From Streptomyces drozdowiczii (GTDB lineage: Bacteria; Actinomycetota; Actinomycetes; Streptomycetales; Streptomycetaceae): a stretch of 64,000 nucleotides of DNA. Made by a program: the position numbers and the translations under genes. This document shows positions 1 through 8,466 of the stretch, piece after piece (the first letter of the stretch is position 1; the number at the start of each line of letters is the position of its first letter). The notes under the pieces are model-generated. The model did no database searches, was not told the origin of the DNA, and was given only the letters and a program-made list of their open reading frames with translations. The stretch covers positions 5,766,001 to 5,830,000 of the forward strand of contig NZ_CP098740.1 of the NCBI RefSeq assembly GCF_026167665.1, read 5' to 3'.

Positions 1-1049
<1,049 letters not shown>

Positions 1050-1114
1050 CCGGAGAGGCATCGCGGGCTACGTTGAAGGGTAGGCGCGTCCTGCCCGACG
1101 ACGAGGAGCCCGCG

Positions 1115-2086
1115 ATGCCGTTCGCCCGACTGTCCGAAGCGACCACCCCCACCGCCCACATCGGGCTCGGCCTGGCCGCCGTCGGCCGGCCCGGCTACAT
1201 CAACCTCCACCGCGACCGCGACCTGCCCCAGGACCGCTCGCCCGACGCCCTGCGCGACCGTACGCACGAACTCCTCGACGCCGCCTACGCGCAGGGCGTC
1301 CGCTATTTCGACGCAGCCCGCTCCTACGGGCGCGCCGAGGAGTTCCTGGCCGGCTGGCTGGCCGCGCACCCCGAGGCGGACGACGTCGTCGTCGGCAGCA
1401 AATGGGGCTACACCTACACCGCCGACTGGGGCCTCGACGCGGAGACGCACGAGGTCAAGGACCACAGCCTCGCCGCGTTCGAACGCCAGCGCGCCGAGAC
1501 CGCCGCCCTGCTGGGCGACCGGCTGGACCTCTACCAGATCCACTCGGTCACCCCGGACAGCCCGGCGCTCACCGACAAGGAGCTGCACGCCCGCCTCGCC
1601 GAACTGGCCGCGCAGGGCGTCAGCGTCGGCATCTCCACCAGCGGCCCCGCCCAGGCCGAGGCGATCCTCGCCGCCCTCGCCGTCACGGTCGACGGCGCCC
1701 CCCTCTTCCGTACGGTCCAGGCCACCTACAACGCGCTGGAGACCTCGGCGGGCCCCGCGCTCGCCGAGGCGCACGCGGCCGGGCTGACCGTCATCGTCAA
1801 GGAGGGCATGGCCAACGGCAGGCTCGCCGGCGACCAGGTGCCCGCCGTCGTGCGGGAGATCGCGGACGAGGAGGGGCTTGGGGCCGACGCGGTCGCCCTC
1901 GCCCTGGTGCTCCACCAGCCGTGGGCCGGCGTCGTGCTCTCCGGTGCGGCCACCGTCGCCCAGCTCTCCGGCAACCTCCACGCGGCCGTCCCCGTACTCG
2001 ACGAGGAACGCCGGGCCAGGCTGGAGGCGCTGGTGGAGGAGCCGGAGGCGTACTGGCGGCACCGGGCCTCGCTGCCCTGGAGCTGA
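1115..2086 (+). CDS. Aldo/keto reductase family oxidoreductase
   Basis: A 323-residue NADPH-dependent aldo/keto reductase with a (beta/alpha)8 barrel. The catalytic set can be read in order: Asp in YFDAARSYG (also holding the Tyr), Lys in VVGSKWGY and His in LYQIHS. The start is the ATG of MPFARLSEATT because GAGGAG lies about 8 nt upstream; the frame is open further upstream without a better site. The substrate cannot be told from sequence. It lies between argH and a TetR regulator and ends just before the TetR operator, so co-regulation is possible but not shown. Confidence 0.9.
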   Translation: MPFARLSEATTPTAHIGLGLAAVGRPGYINLHRDRDLPQDRSPDALRDRTHELLDAAYAQGVRYFDAARSYGRAEEFLAGWLAAHPEADDVVVGSKWGYTYTADWGLDAETHEVKDHSLAAFERQRAETAALLGDRLDLYQIHSVTPDSPALTDKELHARLAELAAQGVSVGISTSGPAQAEAILAALAVTVDGAPLFRTVQATYNALETSAGPALAEAHAAGLTVIVKEGMANGRLAGDQVPAVVREIADEEGLGADAVALALVLHQPWAGVVLSGAATVAQLSGNLHAAVPVLDEERRARLEALVEEPEAYWRHRASLPWS

Positions 2087-2100
2087 CACCGGCGGGACGA

Positions 2101-2143
2101 CACTCACCCGAATGAGACACCAACGTCTCATTCGGGTTAGTGT
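2101..2143. promoter_or_regulatory. Long inverted repeat (TetR operator) with overlapping promoter
   Basis: Arms 2101-2118 and 2125-2142 are complementary over 18 bp with one mismatch; the inner 13 bp (ACCCGAATGAGAC and its complement) are perfect, with a 6-nt spacer. The heptamer GTCTCAT recurs at 2145-2151, over the start codon of the regulator. A candidate -10, TAGTGT (2138-2143), lies inside the right arm and 6 nt before the ATG, so a bound repressor would block its own promoter. The match to the adjacent TetR protein is inferred from position. Confidence 0.8.
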
Positions 2144-2149
2144 CGTCTC

Positions 2150-2701
2150 ATGACTCTTGATCGTGAGCAGGTGCTGCGCAGTGCCGCCGCCCTGCTGACC
2201 CGTAAATCCACCGCGACCATGGACGAGGTCGCCAAGGCGGCCGGGATCGGGCGCGCCACCCTGCACCGGCACTTCGCCGGGCGGGACGCCCTGGTCAGGG
2301 CGCTGGAGGAGCTGGGCATCCGGGAGTTCGAGGCCGCGCTCGACGCCGCCGCGATGGACGAGGGCACCAGCGAGGACGCGCTGCGCCGGTTCGTCCACGC
2401 GGTGGAGCCGAGCGCCGGGCTGCTCTCGTTCCTCGTGACGGAGAACCAGCTCTGGGAGGGCGGCGAGCAGAACGCCGGCTGGGACCGGCTGGACGCCCGC
2501 GTCGCCGCCTTCTTCCGGCGCGGCCAGGAGCGCGGCGAATTCCGCATCGACCTCACCCCGGCCTGGCTGACCGAGGCGCTGTACGGGCTCATCGGCAGCG
2601 GGGCGTGGGCCGTTCAGGCGGGCCGGGTGGCCGCCCGGGACTTCCCGTACATGATCGTCGAGTTGCTGCTCGGCGGCGCACGCCGGAGCGTGGAGCAATG
2701 A
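2150..2701 (+). CDS. TetR/AcrR family transcriptional regulator
   Basis: A 183-residue TetR-type repressor. The N-terminal helix-turn-helix spans about residues 8-50 (RKSTATMDEVAKAAGIGRAT, then LHRHFAGRDALVRAL); the rest is a helical ligand-binding domain. There is no Shine-Dalgarno sequence before the ATG, and a -10-like TAGTGT ends 6 nt upstream, which suggests a leaderless mRNA. The last four bases overlap the start of the MFS exporter (ATGA), so the two are translationally coupled. Autoregulation through the 2101-2142 palindrome and control of the exporter by a drug-like ligand are the usual logic for this arrangement; the ligand is unknown. Confidence 0.93.
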   Translation: MTLDREQVLRSAAALLTRKSTATMDEVAKAAGIGRATLHRHFAGRDALVRALEELGIREFEAALDAAAMDEGTSEDALRRFVHAVEPSAGLLSFLVTENQLWEGGEQNAGWDRLDARVAAFFRRGQERGEFRIDLTPAWLTEALYGLIGSGAWAVQAGRVAARDFPYMIVELLLGGARRSVEQ

Positions 2702-4242
2702 GCAGCGTCGAAGAGCACCCGGAGCCCCCCGTCGATCCGTACCGCCCCGGGCGGTGGATCGCGCTGGCCGTCCTCGTCCTCGCCGTGCTCCTCGTGGCCG
2801 TCGACGCGACCGTGCTCGGCCTGGCGACCCCGTTCCTCAGCGAGGACCTGGAGCCGACCGGCACCCAGCTGCTCTGGATCGGTGACGTCTACTCCTTCGT
2901 CATCGCCGGGCTCCTGGTCTCCATGGGCAGCCTCGGTGACCGGATCGGCCGCAAGAAGCTGCTGCTGTGCGGCGCCACCGCCTTCGGTGCGGTCTCGGTG
3001 CTCAACGCCTACGCGCACACGCCCGAGATGATGATCGTGGCGCGCGCCCTGCTCGGCGTCGCGGGCGCCACCCTGATGCCGTCCACCCTGGCCCTGATCC
3101 GCAACCTCTTCCACGACCCCCGCGAGCGCAGCCTCGCCATCGGCATCTGGGGCGCGATGGCCTCGGCCGGTGCCGCCGTCGGACCTGTGGTCGGCGGATT
3201 CCTCCTCGAACACTTCTGGTGGGGCTCGGTCTTCCTGATCAACCTGCCCGTCATGGCGGTGCTCGTGGCGGTCGGCATCAAGATGATCCCCGAGTCGAAG
3301 AACCCGGCGCCCGGACCGTGGGACCTGCCGAGCGTGGGCCTCTCGCTGGTCGGCATGATCGGGGTCGTCTACGCCATCAAGGAGATGGCCGCGCACGGCG
3401 TGAGCTGGACCTCCGCCCTGGTGGGCGTCGCCGGGCTGCTGGCGCTGGTCTGGTTCGTACGCCGTCAGTTCCGGCTCCCCGCCCCGCTGCTGGACATGCG
3501 GCTCTTCCACCACCGGGGCTTCTCCGGCGCGGTCCTCGCCGACCTGCTGACCATCCTCGGCCTGTCCGGGATCGTCTTCTTCCTCTCCCAGTTCCTCCAG
3601 CTGGTCCAGGGCCGCGGCCCCCTGGAGGCCGGGCTCGCCGAACTGCCCGCCGCCGTCGGCGCCGTCACCGCGGGCCTGCTGGCGGGCACGGTCGCCCGGC
3701 GGTTCACCGTACGGACGGTGGTCTCCGGCGGGCTCGGCGCCATCGGCCTGGCGCTGGCCGCGGTCGCCGCCGTCCACCGGGACACGGCCTACCCGCTCAT
3801 CGGCGCGCTGCTCCTGATCGTCGGCGTCGGCGCGGGCTTCGCGTTCACCGTGACGTCCGACGTCATCCTCTCCAGCGTCCCCAAGGAGCACGCGGGCGCC
3901 GCATCCGCGGTCTCCGAGACGGCGTACGAACTGGGCGCCGCCCTCGGCATCGCGCTGCTCGGCTCCATCGTGACCGGGGCCTACAAGAGCTTCCAGGCTC
4001 CGCCCGGCACCCCGCCCGCCGTCTCGGACGCGGCGCACGAATCGCTCGGCGGCGCCGTGGAGTCCTCGCACCTGCTGCCGCCGCCCGAGGCGCACGAGCT
4101 GGTCTCCTCGGCCCAGGACGCGTTCGTGGACGGGCTGCACCTCGCCTCGGTCGTCGGCGCCGTCGTCCTCGTCGCGACGGCCGCCGTCGCCTGGTTCCTG
4201 CTGCGCGGTCAGGAGCTGGAGGAGGGCATCGTGCACGAGTAG
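2698..4242 (+). CDS. MFS drug exporter, DHA2/14-TM family
   Basis: A 514-residue proton-coupled efflux pump of the EmrB/QacA type with about 14 membrane helices. The sequence after helix 1 (VDATVLGLATPFL) and the loop GSLGDRIGRKKLL between helices 2 and 3 are classic MFS motif A. An intracellular motif C-like glycine-rich stretch (GAMASAGAAVGPVVGGFLLE) follows. The ATG overlaps the stop of the TetR gene by 4 nt, which fixes the start. It is probably induced when the regulator binds its ligand. It ends just before a strong bidirectional terminator. Confidence 0.93.
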   Translation: MSSVEEHPEPPVDPYRPGRWIALAVLVLAVLLVAVDATVLGLATPFLSEDLEPTGTQLLWIGDVYSFVIAGLLVSMGSLGDRIGRKKLLLCGATAFGAVSVLNAYAHTPEMMIVARALLGVAGATLMPSTLALIRNLFHDPRERSLAIGIWGAMASAGAAVGPVVGGFLLEHFWWGSVFLINLPVMAVLVAVGIKMIPESKNPAPGPWDLPSVGLSLVGMIGVVYAIKEMAAHGVSWTSALVGVAGLLALVWFVRRQFRLPAPLLDMRLFHHRGFSGAVLADLLTILGLSGIVFFLSQFLQLVQGRGPLEAGLAELPAAVGAVTAGLLAGTVARRFTVRTVVSGGLGAIGLALAAVAAVHRDTAYPLIGALLLIVGVGAGFAFTVTSDVILSSVPKEHAGAASAVSETAYELGAALGIALLGSIVTGAYKSFQAPPGTPPAVSDAAHESLGGAVESSHLLPPPEAHELVSSAQDAFVDGLHLASVVGAVVLVATAAVAWFLLRGQELEEGIVHE

Positions 4243-4247
4243 GGCGC

Positions 4248-4298
4248 GTACGAGAGGGCCCGCTCCCCCCGGACCGGGGGAAGCGGGCCCTCTCGTAC
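4248..4298. terminator. Bidirectional terminator between MFS and acyltransferase genes
   Basis: A perfect 17-bp inverted repeat: arms 4248-4264 and 4282-4298, loop of 17 nt. It lies between two convergent genes (stops at 4242 and 4310). No U tract, as is usual in this group. Confidence 0.85.
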
Positions 4299-4309
4299 GT
4301 TCCGCCGGA

Positions 4310-4981
4310 TCAGGCGGCCTTCGCCTTGGTCGCGTACATGTCCACGTACTCCTGGCCGGACAGCCGCATCACCTCGGCCATCACGGAGTCGGTCACCGCC
4401 CGCAGCACATAGCGGTCGCGGTCCATGCCCTCGTACCGGGAGAACTCCATCGGCTCACCGAAGCGCACGGTCACCTTGCCGGGACGGGGCAGACCCGAAC
4501 CGCCCGGCTGGAGCTTGTCCGTGCCGATCATCGCGAACGGCACCACCGGCGCGCCCGTCATCAGCGTCAGCCGCGCGATGCCCGTACGGCCCCGGTAGAG
4601 GCGGCCGTCGGGGGAGCGGGTGCCCTCCGGGTAGATCGCGAACGCCTTGCCCTCCTCCAGGATCCGGCGCCCCGTCATCAGCGCCGCGACACCGCCGCGC
4701 CCGCCGTCCCGGTCGACCGGGATCATGCCGACGCCCGTGAAGAACCAGGCCATCAGCCGGCCCTTGAGCCCCTTGCCCGTCACGTACTCGTCCTTGCCGA
4801 TGAAGAACACCGGACGGTCGCAGCAGATCGGCATGATCATCGAGTCGATGAACGTCAGGTGGTTGCCCGCCAGGATCACCGGCCCGCTGCCCGGAATGTT
4901 CTCGATGCCCTCCATCCGGGGACGGAACATCAGGCGCAGGATCGGTCCGAGCACTGCCTTGATGAGTGCGAGACGGGACAA
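4310..4981 (-). CDS. 1-acyl-sn-glycerol-3-phosphate acyltransferase (PlsC family)
   Basis: A 223-residue membrane-associated acyltransferase expected to put an acyl chain on lysophosphatidic acid during phospholipid synthesis. The HX4D catalytic motif is NHLTFID (about residue 38), and the phosphate-binding motif is YPEGTRSPDG (about residue 118). The start is a TTG: GGAGGA lies 4-9 nt upstream on the minus strand and the protein then begins SRLALIKAVLGP, as in related Streptomyces proteins. The reading frame continues upstream but without family similarity. It is divergent from the glycerophosphodiesterase gene; both handle glycerophospholipids. Confidence 0.9.
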   Translation of the reverse strand: MSRLALIKAVLGPILRLMFRPRMEGIENIPGSGPVILAGNHLTFIDSMIMPICCDRPVFFIGKDEYVTGKGLKGRLMAWFFTGVGMIPVDRDGGRGGVAALMTGRRILEEGKAFAIYPEGTRSPDGRLYRGRTGIARLTLMTGAPVVPFAMIGTDKLQPGGSGLPRPGKVTVRFGEPMEFSRYEGMDRDRYVLRAVTDSVMAEVMRLSGQEYVDMYATKAKAA

Positions 4982-5082
4982 CGCTTCCTCCGGTGTAGTG
5001 GCCGGGCCGGCCGGGGCGACGGATTGTAAAGGTCCATGCAGGTGAGGACGATACTCGCGGGTACCGGCCGATCGCACATCGG

Positions 5083-5136
5083 GTTCACGCAACGGATACG
5101 CCGTGTTGACATGTGTTCGCGCCATGTTCGTCCAGG
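5083..5136 (+). promoter_or_regulatory. Candidate PHO box (PhoP-binding direct repeats)
   Basis: GTT-led units recur with a period of about 11 nt: GTTCACGCAAC at 5083, a degenerate unit at 5094, then GTT at 5105, 5115 and 5126 (GTTGACATGT, GTTCGCGCCAT, GTTCGTCCAGG). This resembles the Streptomyces PHO box, direct repeats of about GTTCACC spaced 11 nt. It sits 80-133 nt before the glpQ start in the divergent region. Known PhoP control of a glpQ gene in S. coelicolor supports it, but binding here is inferred. Confidence 0.55.
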
Positions 5137-5215
5137 TGCCGCCCCCAGGACCGTGCCCCTGCCTACGCTCGATCCTCGCTCGACAGGTGCCGTACATCAC
5201 ATGCGAGGAGCATTC

Positions 5216-6382
5216 ATGACAGAGCGTGCGCAGGGAGCGCCGGGACGCCGGACCGTCATCGGAGCGGGGGCGGCCGTCCTCGGAACCGCCGCCCTGGGCG
5301 TCACCGCAACGGCGCAGGCGGCCGACCGCAACGGCGGACACGGAGGCCGCGGCGGCCACCGCCTCGACCTGCCCGTCCCGACCGTCATCGGCCACCGGGG
5401 CACCAGCGGCTACCGCCCCGAACACACGCTGGGCTCCTACCAGCTCGCCCTGGACATGGGCGCGCACATCATCGAGCAGGACCTCGTCCCCACCCGCGAC
5501 GGCCACCTCGTCTGCCGCCACGAGAACGACATCACCGCCACCACCGACGTCTCCGCGCACCCCGAGTTCGCGAACCGGCGGACCACCAAGACCGTCGACG
5601 GCGTCTCCCTCACCGGCTGGTTCACCGAGGACTTCACCCTCGCCGAGCTCAAGACGCTCCGCGCCAAGGAGCGCATCCCGGCCAACCGCCAGAAGAACAC
5701 GCTCTACGACGGCCGCTGGGAGGTCCCCACCTTCGAGGAGGTCCTGCGTTGGGCCGACCGCGAGGGCCGCCGCCGCGGCAAGCCCGTCTGGCTGTACGTC
5801 GAGACCAAGCACCCCACCTACTTCCGGGGGATCGGGCTCGGCCTGGAGGAACCCCTCGCCAAGCTGCTGCGCCGCTACGGACGCCACCGCGCCCAGTCCC
5901 CGGTCATCCTCCAGTCGTTCGAGCCCGGCAGCGTCCAGCGCCTGGCCCGGCTCGTCGCGACCCCGCGCATCGTCCTGCTCTCCGGCACGGGCACCAAGCC
6001 CTGGGACTTCGAGGTGTCCGGCGACCCGCGCACCACGGACGACCTGGTGAAGCCGGCCGGCCTCAAGTGGATGGCCTCCTTCGCCCAGGGCATCGGCCCC
6101 ACCCTGGACCTGATCATCCCCAAGGACGCCGCCGGCCGGCTGGCCGAGCCCACCACCCTGGTGCGCGACGCCCACGCGCAGGGCCTCGTCCTCCACCCGT
6201 ACACGATGCGCAACGAGAACACCTTCCTGCCCGCCGACTTCCGGCGCGGCAGCGACCCGAACGCGTACGGGGACGCGTTCGGCGCGTTCGCCGCGTACTT
6301 CGCGACCGGGATCGACGGCATCTTCTCCGACAACCCGGACACCGCCCTCCTCGCGGCGGCGGACTTCACGGCGAAGAAGTAG
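5216..6382 (+). CDS. glpQ: Secreted glycerophosphodiester phosphodiesterase (GlpQ)
   Basis: A 388-residue GDPD enzyme that hydrolyses glycerophosphodiesters to sn-glycerol-3-phosphate and alcohol outside the cell. The N-terminus has a Tat-type signal: GRRTVIGAG followed by a hydrophobic stretch and AQA cleavage near residue 35. GDPD motifs are visible: IGHRGTSGYRPEHT, EQDLVPTRDG and the metal-ligand HEND. The ATG at 5216 is chosen because GAGGAG stands about 6 nt before it. PHO-box-like repeats upstream suggest induction by phosphate starvation, which fits scavenging of phosphate from lipid head groups and teichoic acids. Confidence 0.92.
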   Translation: MTERAQGAPGRRTVIGAGAAVLGTAALGVTATAQAADRNGGHGGRGGHRLDLPVPTVIGHRGTSGYRPEHTLGSYQLALDMGAHIIEQDLVPTRDGHLVCRHENDITATTDVSAHPEFANRRTTKTVDGVSLTGWFTEDFTLAELKTLRAKERIPANRQKNTLYDGRWEVPTFEEVLRWADREGRRRGKPVWLYVETKHPTYFRGIGLGLEEPLAKLLRRYGRHRAQSPVILQSFEPGSVQRLARLVATPRIVLLSGTGTKPWDFEVSGDPRTTDDLVKPAGLKWMASFAQGIGPTLDLIIPKDAAGRLAEPTTLVRDAHAQGLVLHPYTMRNENTFLPADFRRGSDPNAYGDAFGAFAAYFATGIDGIFSDNPDTALLAAADFTAKK

Positions 6383-6428
6383 CACTGTGGGCCCGACTCC
6401 CCGTCAGCACCCCGCTCCCGTCACATCG

Positions 6429-6458
6429 CAGGGGAGTTGGCTATGTCACAGGGGAGTT
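6429..6458 (+). promoter_or_regulatory. Direct repeat upstream of GNAT gene
   Basis: The 10-mer CAGGGGAGTT occurs at 6429-6438 and 6449-6458, exactly 20 nt apart (two helical turns), inside near-identical longer units. It lies about 130 nt upstream of the acetyltransferase start, so it is a possible activator site. No consensus is recognised. Confidence 0.3.
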
Positions 6459-6586
6459 TGGGCCCCATCCGTTCCCGATGCCTTGGATGTCTGCGCAGAA
6501 TGCTCGCGGCGGAGGTTGTCGCTCCTGAACCGTGGGAAAGGAGCGGGAGACAACCGGCGGATCAGGTGAGCGGGAGGCATGCGCAC

Positions 6587-7093
6587 ATGGGCATGAGCGT
6601 GACCATCTCGGCGGCGGACGTGCGGGACGCCGAAGAGATTCTGAAGCTGCAGTACCTCTGTTTCCAGAGCGAGGCGGAGCTGTACGGCAATTACCGCATC
6701 GACCCGCTCGTCCAGACCCTCGACTCGGTACGCGCCGAGATCGCGGAGAACCTGGTCTACGTGGCACGGCTCGGCGACCAGGTCGTCGGCTCGGTGCGGG
6801 GCTCGACCGACGAGGAGGGCACCGGCCAGATCGGCCGGCTCTGCGTCCACCCCCGCCTCCGGGGCCACGGCCTCGGCGCCCGGCTGCTGCGCGCGGCGGA
6901 GGCCGGCCTCGCCGACGAGCGCGCCGCCACCCGCTTCCGGCTGCACACCGGCCACCGCAGCGAGGCCAACCTGAGGCTCTATCAGCGCGCGGGCTACGCC
7001 GCCGTGGGCAACGCCCCGGGCAGCGACGGGGTCATGATGATCCTGCTGGAGAAGGAGGCCCCGGCGCCGTCCGCGTACGTGGCCAGCGCCTAG
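6587..7093 (+). CDS. GNAT family N-acetyltransferase
   Basis: A 168-residue single-domain GNAT acetyltransferase using acetyl-CoA. Motif A is visible in the middle (IGRLCVHPRLRGHGLGARLL), with RxxGxG for the pyrophosphate, and motif B near the C-terminus (RLYQRAGY). The ATG at 6587 is preferred because CGGGAGG lies about 8 nt upstream; an earlier in-frame ATG has none. The acceptor is unknown. It is monocistronic and convergent with the membrane protein pair downstream. Confidence 0.85.
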   Translation: MGMSVTISAADVRDAEEILKLQYLCFQSEAELYGNYRIDPLVQTLDSVRAEIAENLVYVARLGDQVVGSVRGSTDEEGTGQIGRLCVHPRLRGHGLGARLLRAAEAGLADERAATRFRLHTGHRSEANLRLYQRAGYAAVGNAPGSDGVMMILLEKEAPAPSAYVASA

Positions 7094-7101
7094 CCGTACG
7101 A

Positions 7102-7140
7102 GCGCCGCGCCCCCACCGTCACGCGGTCCGGGCGCGGCGC
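7102..7140. terminator. Convergent terminator with the minus-strand stop codon in its loop
   Basis: Arms 7102-7112 and 7130-7140 form a perfect 11-bp GC stem. The stop codon of the minus-strand membrane protein (7119-7121) lies in the loop, so one hairpin serves both convergent genes. Confidence 0.6.
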
Positions 7141-7553
7141 AGCCACATCATCCCGGTCACCGGCAGGATCACCGGGATGAACAGATAGTCCCGGCCGCAG
7201 TACGACCACACGGTCGCGTCGGCGAATGCGGACGGCTCCACCAGCGTCCACGTCCCCACGATCAGCACCCCGGCCAGCTCGGCCGCGCAGCACACCAGCG
7301 CCGTCCGGCGCGCCCGCTCGCCGCCGCGCACCAGCGAGTACGTGATGAAGCCGTAGACGAGCGCGGCGACCGCCGACAGCACGTAGGCCAGGGGCGCGCG
7401 GCCGAAGTCCAGGATCATCTGGACGATCGAACGGGAAGCCGCCGCCACGGTGAACACGCCGTAGAACCAGACGAGGACCCGGCCGGGACCGGTGCCGAGG
7501 TCGAAGGGCCGCTTCTCGCCGGCCGCCGCCTGCGTGGTGTCGGTGTCGGTCAC
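7119..7553 (-). CDS. Conserved small integral membrane protein
   Basis: A 144-residue protein with about four hydrophobic segments and a short charged N-terminus (VTDTDTTQAAAGEKRPF). I do not recognise a family with known function. The start is a GTG just 2 nt past the stop of the preceding gene (7556-7915), with GGGGAAG overlapping that gene's end as ribosome binding site, so the two are one translational unit. The pair may form a membrane complex, but this is inference from position only. Confidence 0.75.
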   Translation of the reverse strand: MTDTDTTQAAAGEKRPFDLGTGPGRVLVWFYGVFTVAAASRSIVQMILDFGRAPLAYVLSAVAALVYGFITYSLVRGGERARRTALVCCAAELAGVLIVGTWTLVEPSAFADATVWSYCGRDYLFIPVILPVTGMMWLRRARTA

Positions 7554-7555
7554 GG

Positions 7556-7915
7556 TCAGCTTCCCCAGATGTCGTAGAGCCGTACTTCGAGGACGGCCAG
7601 GACCACCGCGCCCGCCGCCACCGTCACCGAGCCCCAGCGGGTCCGCTCGCTCAGCGACAGGAACCCCGCCGCCGGCACGGCGAGGAACGCCCCGGCGAGG
7701 TACGCGATGAAGATGGTCATGCCCTGCTCGGGCCGCTCGCCCCGGGCCAGCTGCACGATCCCCGTCACCAGCTGCGCCAGGGCCAGCAGCGAGACGACGG
7801 CCATGCCGATGAAGTGCCAGTCCTTGGTGGGCTGGTCCCGGTAGGCGGCGTATCCGCACCAGGCGGCGAGGGCGAGGGCGGCCACGGCGACCGCGACCGT
7901 CAGGGCGTCGAGCAT
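7556..7915 (-). CDS. Conserved small integral membrane protein
   Basis: A 119-residue protein almost entirely made of four predicted membrane helices (first: residues about 3-22). The only soluble parts are short loops such as YRDQPTKDWH and ARGERPEQGM. The family is not recognised. First gene of a two-gene minus-strand unit with the 144-residue membrane protein. The ATG at 7915 is the first start after the divergent intergenic region that also carries the metNIQ leader. Confidence 0.75.
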   Translation of the reverse strand: MLDALTVAVAVAALALAAWCGYAAYRDQPTKDWHFIGMAVVSLLALAQLVTGIVQLARGERPEQGMTIFIAYLAGAFLAVPAAGFLSLSERTRWGSVTVAAGAVVLAVLEVRLYDIWGS

Positions 7916-8120
7916 GAGCCGAGGGTATTACGGCGCGCCGGGCCCGCCGCCCTCGCCCCCGGTTCGCCGGGGATCGTGGCCTTGACCACAGGGTGCGCTG
8001 GACCCGGGCATCGGGGGAGTGGCACATCCGGGGTCGTTGCGGACACATCGCCGCAGGTCAGAGCCGTATGGCTGGAAAGGTTCGGCCGATACGAGGCCGT
8101 CGCGGCGACCCATCCACGAC

Positions 8121-8147
8121 TGTCCGCTATCCGGACAACCGGTCCGG
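8121..8147. promoter_or_regulatory. Overlapping palindromes upstream of the met leader ORF
   Basis: Three half-sites alternate in orientation: TGTCCG (8121-8126) pairs with CGGACA (8132-8137), and CCGGAC (8131-8136) pairs with GTCCGG (8142-8147), each with a 5-nt spacer. They end 31 nt before the leader ATG, over the expected -35 region, which is a good place for a repressor of the methionine transporter. The protein is unknown. The rest of 7916-8178 shows no gene. Confidence 0.45.
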
Positions 8148-8178
8148 CGGCGAACTCACGTCTGTTTTACTTGTGCCC

Positions 8179-8265
8179 ATGACCACGACGAGCAGCCGCA
8201 CCCTTGCGACCGAGGCGATCACGACGCCCGGTGCTCGTTGTATGGGTCGAATGCGCGCCTTCTGA
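8179..8265 (+). CDS. Putative 28-residue leader peptide of metNIQ
   Basis: ATG at 8179 opens a 28-codon ORF ending ARCMGRMRAF before TGA at 8265, about 190-200 nt upstream of metN. It has Cys-Met and a second Met near its end, as expected if translation senses methionine or cysteine charging. The ATG has no Shine-Dalgarno sequence; an A+T-rich TTTTACTTGT just upstream may be a -10, giving a leaderless mRNA. Possible stems follow the ORF: CTCGC/GCGAG near 8285 and CGTCCGG/CCGGACG (8390-8396 with 8404-8410). Function as an attenuator peptide is inferred. Confidence 0.5.
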   Translation: MTTTSSRTLATEAITTPGARCMGRMRAF

Positions 8266-8466
8266 GGGCCCACGACCGAGCCTCGCGCCCCGAAGCGAGA
8301 TCCTTCCCGGCCGCCCGTACGGGCCCCGGCCCGCGGTGACCGCCGCGCCCGGACGCCCCGGGAACCCGCTCGGAACGTCCGATCGAAAACGTCCGGATCA
8401 CCCCCGGACGCATGCCCCGTGCCCGGCGGACACCGCGCCGCGCACTCGACAGTGACGGAAACCCCT

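Noticed and set aside
2614..4236. A 540-codon minus-strand frame opposite the MFS gene
   Set aside because: Composition is Gly/Asp/Glu/Arg-rich with no motif; the plus strand clearly encodes the transporter. Other long antisense frames in the window were dismissed in the same way.
8266..8466. SAM riboswitch upstream of metN
   Set aside because: I could not find the SAM-I or SAM-IV core sequence or pairing; a leader-peptide mechanism fits better.
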